64,000 nucleotides of DNA. It comes from Anaeramoeba flamelloides. Its lineage: Eukaryota; Metamonada; Anaeramoebidae. This document shows, piece after piece, positions 35,644-45,556 of this stretch. Location: assembly GCA_027625915.1 (NCBI GenBank), contig JANTQA010000036.1, forward strand, positions 11,491,001 through 11,555,000, read 5' to 3'. The position numbers were made by a program, and so were the translations under genes. Each line of letters opens with the position of its first letter. The stretch's first letter is position 1. A model generated the notes under the pieces. It ran no database searches. It saw only the letters and a list, made by a program, of their open reading frames with translations, and had not been told where the DNA came from.

Positions 35644-37744
35644 TTTTTTTTTTAAAATTAAATTTGAAAACAAAAAATGTTTGAAAAACCTTATTTACAT
35701 TAAGAAAGGTTAGGCTTTGTATGTTCTTTTAAAATTCATACATTTACAAGTCAAAAATCTTATTGTCAACAATTTTAATTTTCGAAAGAAATTGAGAATT
35801 TTACACCGAGACGTTCCAATGAATGGGCCCAAAAAATTTTTTAACATTTTTTATTTTTTGAAATTTATGGTTTGTTCAGGCTTTTCTTTTATGATTATCG
35901 ACTTTTATATGAAGTTTATTATTTCTCGTATTTTTAAACTATGCAAGTTTGGTCGATTCTTAAAAATAAAGTGACTTTTTCATTTTTGGCTGGGCCCCTT
36001 TGAGTGAAATGGAGTTTATTTTATAAAAAAAAAAATAAATTGTTACACTTTATGAAAAGTAATCAATTAACAAAAAATTTTTATTTCTATTTATTGATAA
36101 AAAATTTCATTTTTTCAGTAGAATATCTGGAGGTTACAGATTTTAACCTAAAATTATCAATTGTATTGACAAAAGTTCATTTTTTTCTTAAAAATTCAAA
36201 ACATTGACCATTTTCTTGAAAAGATATATATTTTCAATTAGACATATTCACCTTAAAATGGGTATTTAATCCGCGCTATAACACAAATTATTTTCTTTAA
36301 AGCAAAAAAAAAAAAAAAATTGGAAAAAATTAACAAATAAATTAGAACCAAAAGAACAATTTACATAATTATAATCGGAATTTCATTTTTTATTTCAAAA
36401 GTTTAAGGAATATTCTAGATATATTTAAAACAAAAATAAAATTAAAAAAAAAATGGGAATCTGGGTAAAAAAGGTTATTCAACCCCGATCAGATTTGTAT
36501 TCGATTTAAAGAAATCACATTTTAAAAATATGTTTAGAGTTAAAAAACTGAAGGTCTAATGAAAAGGGTTGAGATCAAAATATTTATGGAAATTATAAAA
36601 CCTTTTTTACACATGAGCACAAATGTATATGCAATTATCGAATTTTCCATTAAATATCAATCAATATCATAAAAAAAAATTTGGCTTTGAAATTTCAATA
36701 ATATTTGATTGATATTTCCTTTAAATACCCTTGTAATGAATTTTGATTAAATTTTGATGAAAATACACAAATTTTTAATGAAAAAAATTAAATGATTTTT
36801 CAATATAATTTCAATACAATTATCACCACAATTCTTGGAAATATTCATTATATTTTTTATCTCCCATTCAAACAATACACACTAGGATTAGAAAGCTAAA
36901 ATAAATGAATATTCTTAATAAAACCTAGTAATTGTATATATAAAAAATCAACCCGTTTATAAATTGGAAAAATTATTTTTCATTTTCATTCATATTTACA
37001 ATAAATACTAATCATTCATATTTATACACAAGGTTTATTCATTTTTCTATTAGTATATAGGAAAAAATTTTTAAGATTTCCCAATTTTTGTTTATCTTTT
37101 CATTTGGTTTGGTTTGTTTTCCATCCATAATTTTTGTTTTATATGGAATTGTTGTTTAAAATTTAGATTTGAGAAAGAGGTTGAATTTGAAAAAAATAAT
37201 TTCCTCTGAAATGTTCAAAAATGTATATAATTTGTTATTTTTTTTATGCAATTGTTGAATAACATCACTTTTAATTTCAGATCAAAGTATCATTCTGAGT
37301 GCAATCATTACATAGACATTTTTTGAGCTTTTTAGAAAATCTGTTAATTCTGAAAAAACAAATTGAAAATTTATTCATGAATTTCGAAAGGATCGAGAAA
37401 GTAAGAAACAAAATCTTGATAAAGTACTATTTAATTCATTCAAATTGTTTTTTAAAAACAAAATAGAGAAAATATTGGAAAAGTGTGTCAATTGTTCCTT
37501 AATTTAAATTTTGTGATTAAAAACACTTTACTTTTTCCAAATTAAATTTATTTGTGAGTTACCGATAAATTTAAATAAATGTTGGAAAATTTTTACTTCA
37601 TTTTTCATTTTGGAATTTTTTTTACTTAGATTTGAAAAAAGCATTTTATTGGGACAAATGTTCAGAAACTTTGTAAAATTAGTAGATCATATAAATATTC
37701 GTTCTCGAGAACTGTTTTAAAAGTTGAGGCTTTAAGATTTACAA
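35192..37744. other. AT-rich spacer with a long poly-T tract
   Basis: No gene supported. The frames at 35481-35684, 35717-35974 and 36004-36207 are Phe/Lys/Ile-rich and lack motifs. Confidence 0.55.
35587..35653. repeat. Poly-T tract of more than 50 bases
   Basis: An almost unbroken T run of about 65 bases, interrupted by one A at 35642. Confidence 0.9.
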
Positions 37745-38480
37745 AATTAGATATTAAGGGTATAGTCATTTACCATGAATATACTCCATACTCAAGGGGT
37801 GGCCTGGGACCAAAAAAGGGTATTGTGAAAGAGCCCTTCTTTTGGTTGACCAAATTCAAATAACAAAAAAAAAAATTTCATTGGATCTCTTTGACAAAAA
37901 ATTCAACAAAGAAAAATAAGTTAGAAAGAGTTCTCAATTTCAAAAAATCAAAATTTAAAAAAAAAATTTATCTTTTCTCATTTTCTATTTCCATATGGTT
38001 AAATTTCTTTAATTTGTAACAAATTGCTTTCTTGAATTTCGCAATCAATTTAATTCAATTTAATCTGATTTGTGGTTATTTTGTAACCCTATAAATTTGA
38101 CCAAGTATGGATTATGTAATATTCTTAAGATAAAAATATTTCATTTGAAAAATGAAAAAATTGAAAAAAAAAATCACCGAGATCTCAAAAAGCGCCAAAG
38201 AGCGACACTTCAAAACGTTCATAGTTGTTTTCAAAATTGTATATTCTAACGATTCTAATTGGAAATTGAGTGTCGCTCTTTGGCGCTTTTTTCTAAAAAT
38301 GAACTCTTTTTTAATTGTTGATTTTTTGGAGATCGATCGTACGTCATAGGTTGGTTGATTTTTGATTGGTGTTAGGTCCTCATAAAAATTCCTAAAAAGT
38401 TATTTTCCATTTCAGAAAAAAAATTTTCACCGTAATGACTAGACCCTTAAAGTAAAAATTTTTTGAAATATTTTTGAATT
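37745..38480 (+). repeat. Inverted duplication, arm A (about 0.7 kb)
   Basis: The reverse complement of arm B (39470-40640 without the C insertion) matches along the whole length. Shared words, in order, are GTCATTTACC, AAAAAGGGTATTG, ATTCAAATAACAAAAAAA, TTGTGGTTATTTT, GAGATCTCAAAAAGCGC, CGCTCTTTGGC, AGATCGATCGTAC and TTTTCACCGTAATGACT. It includes a 107-base hairpin (38187-38293). Identity is moderate, so the duplication is not recent. Confidence 0.8.
38187..38293. repeat. Hairpin with about 25-bp arms (AAGCGCCAAAGAGCGACAC)
   Basis: AAAAAGCGCCAAAGAGCGAC and, about 55 bases on, GTCGCTCTTTGGCGCTTTTT are perfect inverted copies. A decayed counterpart with one arm altered lies in arm B near 40102-40208. 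It is markedly GC-richer than its surroundings. Confidence 0.85.
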
Positions 38481-39469
38481 TATCAGTATTTTCAAAACAT
38501 TAGAAGGACTATAGACTAAAAAACTATTCCTAGAACATTCTAATATTTAAAAATATTGTTCAGTTTCTCGATTTTTTTGAAAATTATAAAATAAGTTTTT
38601 ACTTTTTTCTTTAAAATTTAAAAATTTTGTAATTCAGAGAGCCGATTTTGAATGATCAGAAATTTCAAACATTTAACCATACCCAATAAGGGACTAATTC
38701 TTGATAAATAATTTAATTTCCAAATTTGGAACTAAATTCTGAAAAACAATTTTACTAAAAAAAGTATTTCGATTGCCAAAAACAATAAATACACTTTAGT
38801 TTTTTTCCAAGAACTTTTGTTTGAAGAATATTATTCTGTTAAATGTCATTGGTTTTAATATTAGTTAACAAATGAAAAAAAAAAGATGAAATAACATGGG
38901 TAATATCTAAACTGATGATTAAAGTTAATCTACAAAAATCTACAAGCATTTTTCGAATAATCTTTGATATTACATTTTTTAGAGCTTGTGAGATTTAAAT
39001 TTCCTCGCAGCACATAACCAAATAGAAGCTCTGGTTATATAAGGGTAAAACTCTTTCAATATTTTAAACCATAAAACATTTTAAATTTGAAGCAAGCCCA
39101 ATATTTTTGTGAATGAAAGGTATTTTTTAAAAAAACCGACTAACTGAAATATGAAAATTTAATCCCTTAACGAGATAATTTCTTTTATTATAAATACAAT
39201 ATATTTATTTATGTTTTCTCAAGGTTGAAAATTATTAAAAGAGCCAAAAAATGGAATTTCTTTGTAAAACTAATCTTTGGTTGATTTTGGCCAAGAGAAC
39301 CAAGAAAAATAAAAAGAAGATCAACAAATTTATCAGGTTTATCATTTCAAAAATCAGCCAAAAGGATTTTTGTTGTGAATGAGGTGTTCAAAAAAGAGTT
39401 GGTTTATTCAAAATTAAACAATAAGGTTCAAATATTGGGTTGCATATTATTAACCCGAAGTTTTTGCTT

Positions 39470-40640
39470 TAATGGCCGAGTCATTACGGTGAAAAAAAAT
39501 TTTTTGAAATGGATTAAAAAAAATTTGATAAAGTACTGTAGTCAAAATAACCCGTGCAAAAAAATATAATGCGTATTTCAAAATAAAAAGCGTGTTTTTT
39601 TGTTATAGTTGACCAATACATTAACCAATCAAAGAAACCAATAATAAAGCCTAAAAAAATATGGTATTGGTTTCTTAAAGTTCTATTATTTAAAAAGAAA
39701 TTCAAAAAATGAAGGATCAAATTGCAAAATTTATCTCAAAAAATAGATTTAATTTTTGAAGAAAAATTTTAATCATCAAAAAAATACAAAAAAAATTTCA
39801 AAACAATTGAGAATATTATGGAAAATTTTCAACTATTTGCATGAATAATTTAAATTTTACTGAAAATAACCAGACCTTTACTTTCAAAATTGATTTGAAC
39901 TTACGTATACTATTTGTTAGTAGATTGGATGTTGCCTTGGTACAAGAATAAAAAAAAGCACGGACAATATTTTGAAACACGGATTATAGTCGTTGTGCAC
40001 ACTTTATTTTGATCACTGTAATAATAATTAAAAACAAACCAACCTGAAGTACGATCGATCTTCAAAAAATCAACAATCAAAAACCATGAAATTTTTAGAA
40101 AAAAGTGCCAAAGAGCGACATTCGATTTATAATTTAAATTGTTGTGAATTATAATTTTGAAAACAGCTGTGTTAGATTTGGCAGTGTCATAATTTAGCGC
40201 TTTTTGAGATCTCGAAGATTTTTTCTTTTCATTTTAATCATTTTTCTAATAAGTTATTTTTATCAAAAGAATATAAACAAAATTCTTAATTTGCCAAAAA
40301 TAGAGGGTTAAAAAATAACCACAAATTAGATTAAATTGAATCAAGTTGATTGTGTACTTTTAGAAAACAATTTGTTTTATTTTGGATAAATTTAACCCTT
40401 GGAAAATATAAAATAAGAAAAGTATGGATTTTTTTTTTCTTTTTTGATTGTTTTGAAATGTGATTTCTTTTTAAACTTTTTTGTTGTTTATTTTTTTGCC
40501 AATGTGATCCTAATGAAATTTGTTTTTTTGTTATTTGAATTATTTCAATCAAAAGAAATTCAAATTAACAATACCCTTTTTAGGTTTCAAGTCACCCTTT
40601 GAGTGTGGAGCAAAATCCAAGGTAAATGACTCGAGTCTTA
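39470..40640 (-). repeat. Inverted duplication, arm B, interrupted by a family C element
   Basis: It is the reverse-complement counterpart of arm A. The match runs from about 40640 down to 40020, stops at a TA, and resumes below 39535 with the CCATTTCAAAAAATT and CACCGTAATGACT words. The missing piece is exactly the 483-base C element, so arm A is the empty site. Confidence 0.8.
39536..40018. mobile_element. Family C element, copy 1 (483 bp, TA-flanked)
   Basis: Its left end is CTGTAGTCAAAATAACCCG and its right end, reverse-complemented, is CAGTGATCAAAATAAAGTG, each bordered by TA. The interior carries GTTTCAAAATAAAAAG-type and TATGGTATTGGTT words found in all four copies. TA target and a CAGTG start are typical of Tc1/mariner-like MITEs; the class is inference. 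The frame at 39375-39569 runs into it and is not a separate gene. Confidence 0.9.
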
Positions 40641-40887
40641 ACGAAAGAAAATAAGTGTTGATCTTTTCATTTACTTTTTTGCTTTGCTATTTTGTTTTTC
40701 TTTTTTCTTGTTCATATTTTATGATTAAACAAAAGAAAAGATTGCCCAATTGTTTTTTTCGAATGAAGAAATTAAAGTGACTCCACTTTCCAACAAATGA
40801 ACAGCTAAGAATTGTTTGATCGTTTAAAAAAAAAAATCTTTTTATTTTTTTGTGTTTTTTTAAATGATCGAAAATATACATACATAC

Positions 40888-41116
40888 CTTCTGTTGGAAG
40901 ATCTATGACATGAGTTGAATCATTGTCAGTTGGGTGTGTAAGGGCTTGAGTTGGAGTTATTCCTTTTGTTCCATATTTACAATCGTTTACTAAAGACTCT
41001 ATATTAATTCTTAGTACCGTATTATTCATAAAAAAGCCATAGCTGTAATTCTTTAGCTCGATCTCTATTTCTTCATATTTTTCTTCAAGTAAACACTCAC
41101 GAATAGAATTCGTCAT
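40888..41116 (-). CDS. First exon of an unidentified gene
   Basis: ATG at 41116 opens 76 codons with varied, protein-like composition (EKYEEIEIELKNYSYGFF, then KGITPTQALTHPTDNDSTH, then VIDLPTEG). It ends at a good donor, GAAG then GTATGTATG, in phase 1. Beyond it the frame degrades into Lys/Phe from A/T runs, which supports the splice site. I could not find a following exon in frame: the next stretch (40560-40640) belongs to inverted-repeat arm B, whose three frames all stop. No family recognised. It may be a real gene broken by the duplication or one whose next exon lies further off. Confidence 0.45.
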
Positions 41117-41327
41117 AATAAAATAATAATGTGGAGAGACTAATTCTTTTTTTGTGCACTATTAATCAACGACTGTAATATTTAAGAAGGTTAAAAATAA
41201 TAATTATAAAGAAATAAAAGGAGTAAAAAATAATGATATTTAGTCCTCTTCAAAATAAATTGATACATTTTCACAATTTTTAATTGTTTTCTTGGTTCCT
41301 TTGAAGAATAATAGAATTAAATAGGTA

Positions 41328-41810
41328 CTATTGTCAAAATAATACCCGCAGAATAGTTCTTTTTGTGTTTCAAAATAAAAAGCGTGACGCATCTTTTTCA
41401 AGAAAGACCTACACATTAAGTTATTCAAAGAAATCAACAATAAACTATAAGTAAATATGGTATTGGTTACTTAAAGTTCTTTTATCTTAAAAGACATTCT
41501 AAAAATGAAGGATCAAATTAGAATAAATTTCTCTCAGAATTGAGTAAAAATTTCTTGATCATTTTCATCTTGAAAAAAAAAAAACAATCTTCATAAAAAT
41601 TGGAATATTACCAAAAAATTTTGAACAAATTACATTCATAATTCAAATTTTACTTATAATATTAAGGGTTTTACCTTCATGATTAATTTGAACTTATTTA
41701 TACCACAGGAGAGTGAATTGTATTTTTCTATGTACAATAAGATAAAAAAGTACAGATAATATTTTGAAATACCAATTATGGTCTTTGGTCAGTCAATATT
41801 TTGAACACTG
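41328..41810. mobile_element. Family C element, copy 2 (483 bp, TA-flanked)
   Basis: It has exactly the same length as copy 1. TA plus CTATTGTCAAAATAATACC lies at the left and TATTTTGAACACTG plus TA at the right. Internal words GTTTCAAAATAAAAAGCGTG, AAATATGGTATTGGTTACTT and AATGAAGGATCAAATTAG match copy 1. The minus-strand frame at 41240-41440 overlaps its left end. Confidence 0.9.
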
Positions 41811-41982
41811 TAAAATCCTCTTTAATAATTTACAAAAGAATTGAGAAATTCTAAATAAATTTAAAGATTAATTTGGGGTTTAAAGTGGTTTTTAGTCAAA
41901 TAACCTTTTAATTGTTTATGAAAATAAGAATGGACAAAATATAATTTTCAAAAGTTAAGGGCTTTTTCATCACAAAATAGAA

Positions 41983-42270
41983 ACTCCATTTCAAAATCAT
42001 TGGCAAATTAAAAATCAAATTTTAAAGAAAAATATTTTTATTAATTGAAGTAATCTATTATAATATTAAAATTTCGATTTTAATATTCAGTTCAATACTC
42101 AAGAGATATTTATTTTTTCTCTAAAAATAAAAGAAAAAAAAAATAAAACAAACTGTTAAAAAAATATGGGATATTTATTTTGAAAGTAGCATTACTTAAA
42201 AATAGTTAAATTAAAAAAATTAGTAAAACCTATTTATAGATTCTCCTTCCATTTGAATAACTAAATCTAA
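41983..42270 (+). repeat. Family G dispersed repeat, copy 2
   Basis: Matches 8187-8480 through ACTCCATTTCAAAATCATTGG, AAATATTTTTAT, ATCTATTATAATATTA and GATTCTCCTTCC. Confidence 0.55.
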
Positions 42271-44857
42271 TCTTTTTTTCAGATTTGAAACCAATTTTTT
42301 CATTAATTCATATGTTACTTCTTTCCAATTTTTCATTTTCATTTTCCATTTTAACAAAACAGTGTCAAAAAAATAAAAAAGAGAAAAAATGATTTATTGG
42401 CAAAATTTTCATTGTGAGGGGAAAATCTTCCAAATGATACAAAAGAAATTCAAAATTCAAATGTAAGATGGGCTATTTATTCCGAAATTTAGTTTATATT
42501 CCCAACAATTGTCCTATTTTTTCAATCATTTTTTCTATTTTAATTTTTAAAATAAATTGTTGGGAATTAGAGAGTTTTTATTAAGATTTTAGTTTTTAAT
42601 CTTAGTTGAACTTTTTATAATTCATCAAGAAAATAATGATTTACTGTTTCAGATTGAAAGTTTTCAAGAAAAGAGAAAAAAAAAATTTATTAATGTTTGA
42701 TAAATTAAACTCATTTGATCTGAAATTCGGGGAGGTATTAGAATCAATTGAAATAAAGAAATGTAACTTAAACAGTGTTGAAAATTCGGATGGAAAATTA
42801 TCTTCTTTCAAAACCTAATCTCAAATCCATAAATTAAACAACTTCCAAAAATTAACAATTACAAATTATGAATGGAAAAAAAACTTAACTTTAAAGGATA
42901 AAAAAATAAAATTTTAAATTGGAAAAAAATTAAAACTATAAAATTTAAAATTATTGATTATATAAACACAAATATTGGTGTTTTTTTGATAAGGTAAACA
43001 AAGTTGCAAATGTTTGGATTTCTGAACATAAGGATTTTTCTGGGAAGTGATATTTATTGTTTTGTTTTTTTTTATAAAATATCAATTATTAAAACAAAAG
43101 GATTTTTGGAATTTTTGATTCAGATTAAAATTGACAATGGAGGTTTTTTGTTTGGTTGGTGAAATATTTAAGTTCTGATTAACTGTAATGATGTTAAGTA
43201 TAAACAGATCTTAACTCATAATAATCCAAAACAACGTTATTATTATTATTGATAACGTTTAAAACAAAAAAATCTTAACATCATTGGTTATCTGATAAAT
43301 ATGATTTACATTATCACAGATTCTTTTTATCCTGTTCGTTATCTAAAATACCCAATTTATTCAAGAAAAAAATTCAAACTTGGAAACAAAGGTTTTTTAT
43401 TTGTATTTTTTATTTCAAATTTTTATCATGATTCTGATGCCTCAACAGGTTTATGTTTGGTAGAATATTTGATTAGTGGTTATATTTTTTGAATTGGTGG
43501 TTGTAATATTTTTGCAAAATGCTCTAATTGTGTCTAGAATGTAACATATACAGAAACTGCCAGTTCCGCTTTCTGACAAAAATTCTCAACAAATTTTTTC
43601 TACAATTTTTTTTAGAATTATTGTATTTAATTAAAAAGTTATTTAAAATATTTACTCGACTTGAACTCAACAATGTATCAAAATACTAGTAGAATTATAA
43701 TATCAAAATAATTAAAATTAATAAATCTTTCTAATTTTTAAATTTAATTATTTTTTAAATTTTATCATAATTATTATTTTAATATAAACAATTCTTGTAG
43801 GCAAACACAAGAGTAATTTATCATTTGTATTGAGATTCCTAATAAATATAAAATACTGTAATTTTATTTGGAATTGAGATGTTTTATAAATATTAAATAA
43901 TTTACAAATATTGATATTACCACTCCGATAAATATAAGTATGAAAAAGAAATTCTAATTAAAATATTGATGAATTTTTCATTCAATTTTTAAGATTTTTT
44001 GAATTTGAAAAATAATACTTTGATTAATACAAAAGTTTTTCAAAACGTCAATCATTTTTTTTTTGAAAAATGAAGAAAAAGATTAAAATTTTAAAGATGA
44101 ACAGAACAAAAAATTAGTCTTCTATAGGTTTTGGTTTATTTGAAAAATTGATTGAGCATTTAATTAAACAATAATGATCAATTTCCGACGAATTTTTATT
44201 TCTCTAATCATTATCATATTATATTCAACTACAAATAATAAAAATACCCATGGTAATAGAAAATATTAAATGTATTCATTATTTTTAATCTATTCAGTTC
44301 CATGATTTTATATACCCTATATAGATTTAAAAACAAATTTATAATTTCAAGATATATTAAAAATAATGGTATATATAAAATGATAGATCAAAATATTATA
44401 TTGCTTCTCTCTTTTATTTTTGATTATTCTAACCTATTTAAATTCCTTTTAAATTTTAGATTAAGTTCGAATAAGTATAGAGTATTATTCCAAACTTTAA
44501 ATAAAGTCACTGTTTGATTATTCAATTTGATTTAAAAGTGTTTTTATTTATATTTCTGGAGTTTTATTGATTTATTATTATTTAAGTGCATTGTTTCAAA
44601 TTATTTAATACAGTTTTTTCACAAATTAAAATAAATGTCAAATAGAATTATGATCCAAAAATAACAAGGTAATCCATATACTATTGCACAAAGTATATCA
44701 GAAAATTCAACATAACATATAATATTATTTGACCTCTGATTAAAAATATAATACATCATTTTTTAACAAGCTCTCTGCATACTCCAAAGCAATGAAAGAG
44801 ATGCACAAGTAAAGAATATCTTTATCTGATCTAAATTGTGAAGAAAAAGGTGGAATT

Positions 44858-45345
44858 TTTGGCTTTATTGTGGTTTTTACTGCTTTAACCCATTATTATC
44901 AAATTTTAACATATGCCTTATTTTTTTAGGTCTAGTTATTTGAAATAGGAATTACTATATCAGACTTGGTTCAGAGTTAATTTGACTTTTGACTTTAGAT
45001 CTTGAATTAATATCAATGATGGTAAAAAAAATTAAATACCGTTATTTTCAAAAAATTTTGTTGTTAAATAAAAAAATTGAAGAAAAAAAAATTTAAAAAT
45101 ACGTTTTAAAATTCAAAAAAACGATCATTTTCTGATCTTTTTAAAAAAAATTTGCAATTTAATCTTCACTCACCCTCAAAAGACTTTGTTTGAATATATT
45201 TAAAGAATAATATTTCTTCTTGTTTATATGTTGTGGACATCCAATTTGTAAAATTCAAAAATTTCTAGAATTAGCCAATATTTTAGTAAGGAATCAAATT
45301 TGAGTAATGAGACAAGAAAACCACAAAGTTATTTGCAATCAAAAA
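44858..45345 (-). mobile_element. Family E element, copy 3 (about 490 bp, reverse orientation)
   Basis: Read on the minus strand it follows E copy 1: GCAAATAACTTTGTGG, TCATTACTCAAATTTGATTC, AAAATATTGGCTAATTCTAG, AACAAGAAGAAATATT, AGTCAAATTAACTC and finally ATAATGGGTTAAAG. Ends are decayed relative to copy 1, and there is no coding capacity. Confidence 0.7.
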
Positions 45346-45556
45346 AATTGTTTTTTTTTCAAACCATTTATAACAAATTACCTCAATACAAATTTAAATT
45401 AAAAAAAATAATTAATTAATGCAAAAGTACCTCACATTGGTTTTAATCCCAATCTCAAATTATTTTCAACATTTTGTCGTACTTTCATTTTTTTTATTTT
45501 GATCCGACTATTTATTTTTAAATTTTAATTCCTAAAAATCCAAACTCAACTTTAAA

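Larger units (their letters stand above)
41117..45556. other. AT-rich region with several repeat copies
   Basis: No protein gene is supported. It holds family C copy 2, family G copy 2, family E copy 3, and two small hairpins: 42490-42572 (CCCAACAATT against AATTGTTGGG) and 43188-43285 (AATGATGTTAAG against CTTAACATCATT). The frames at 42636-42818, 43301-43492 and 44302-44517 are not recognisable. Confidence 0.55.

Noticed and set aside
39240-39512. Plus-strand frames that look coding (MEFLCKTNLWLILAK and a +1 continuation)
   Set aside because: The frame is broken, no family is recognised, and the end lies in inverted-repeat arm B; too weak to call a gene.
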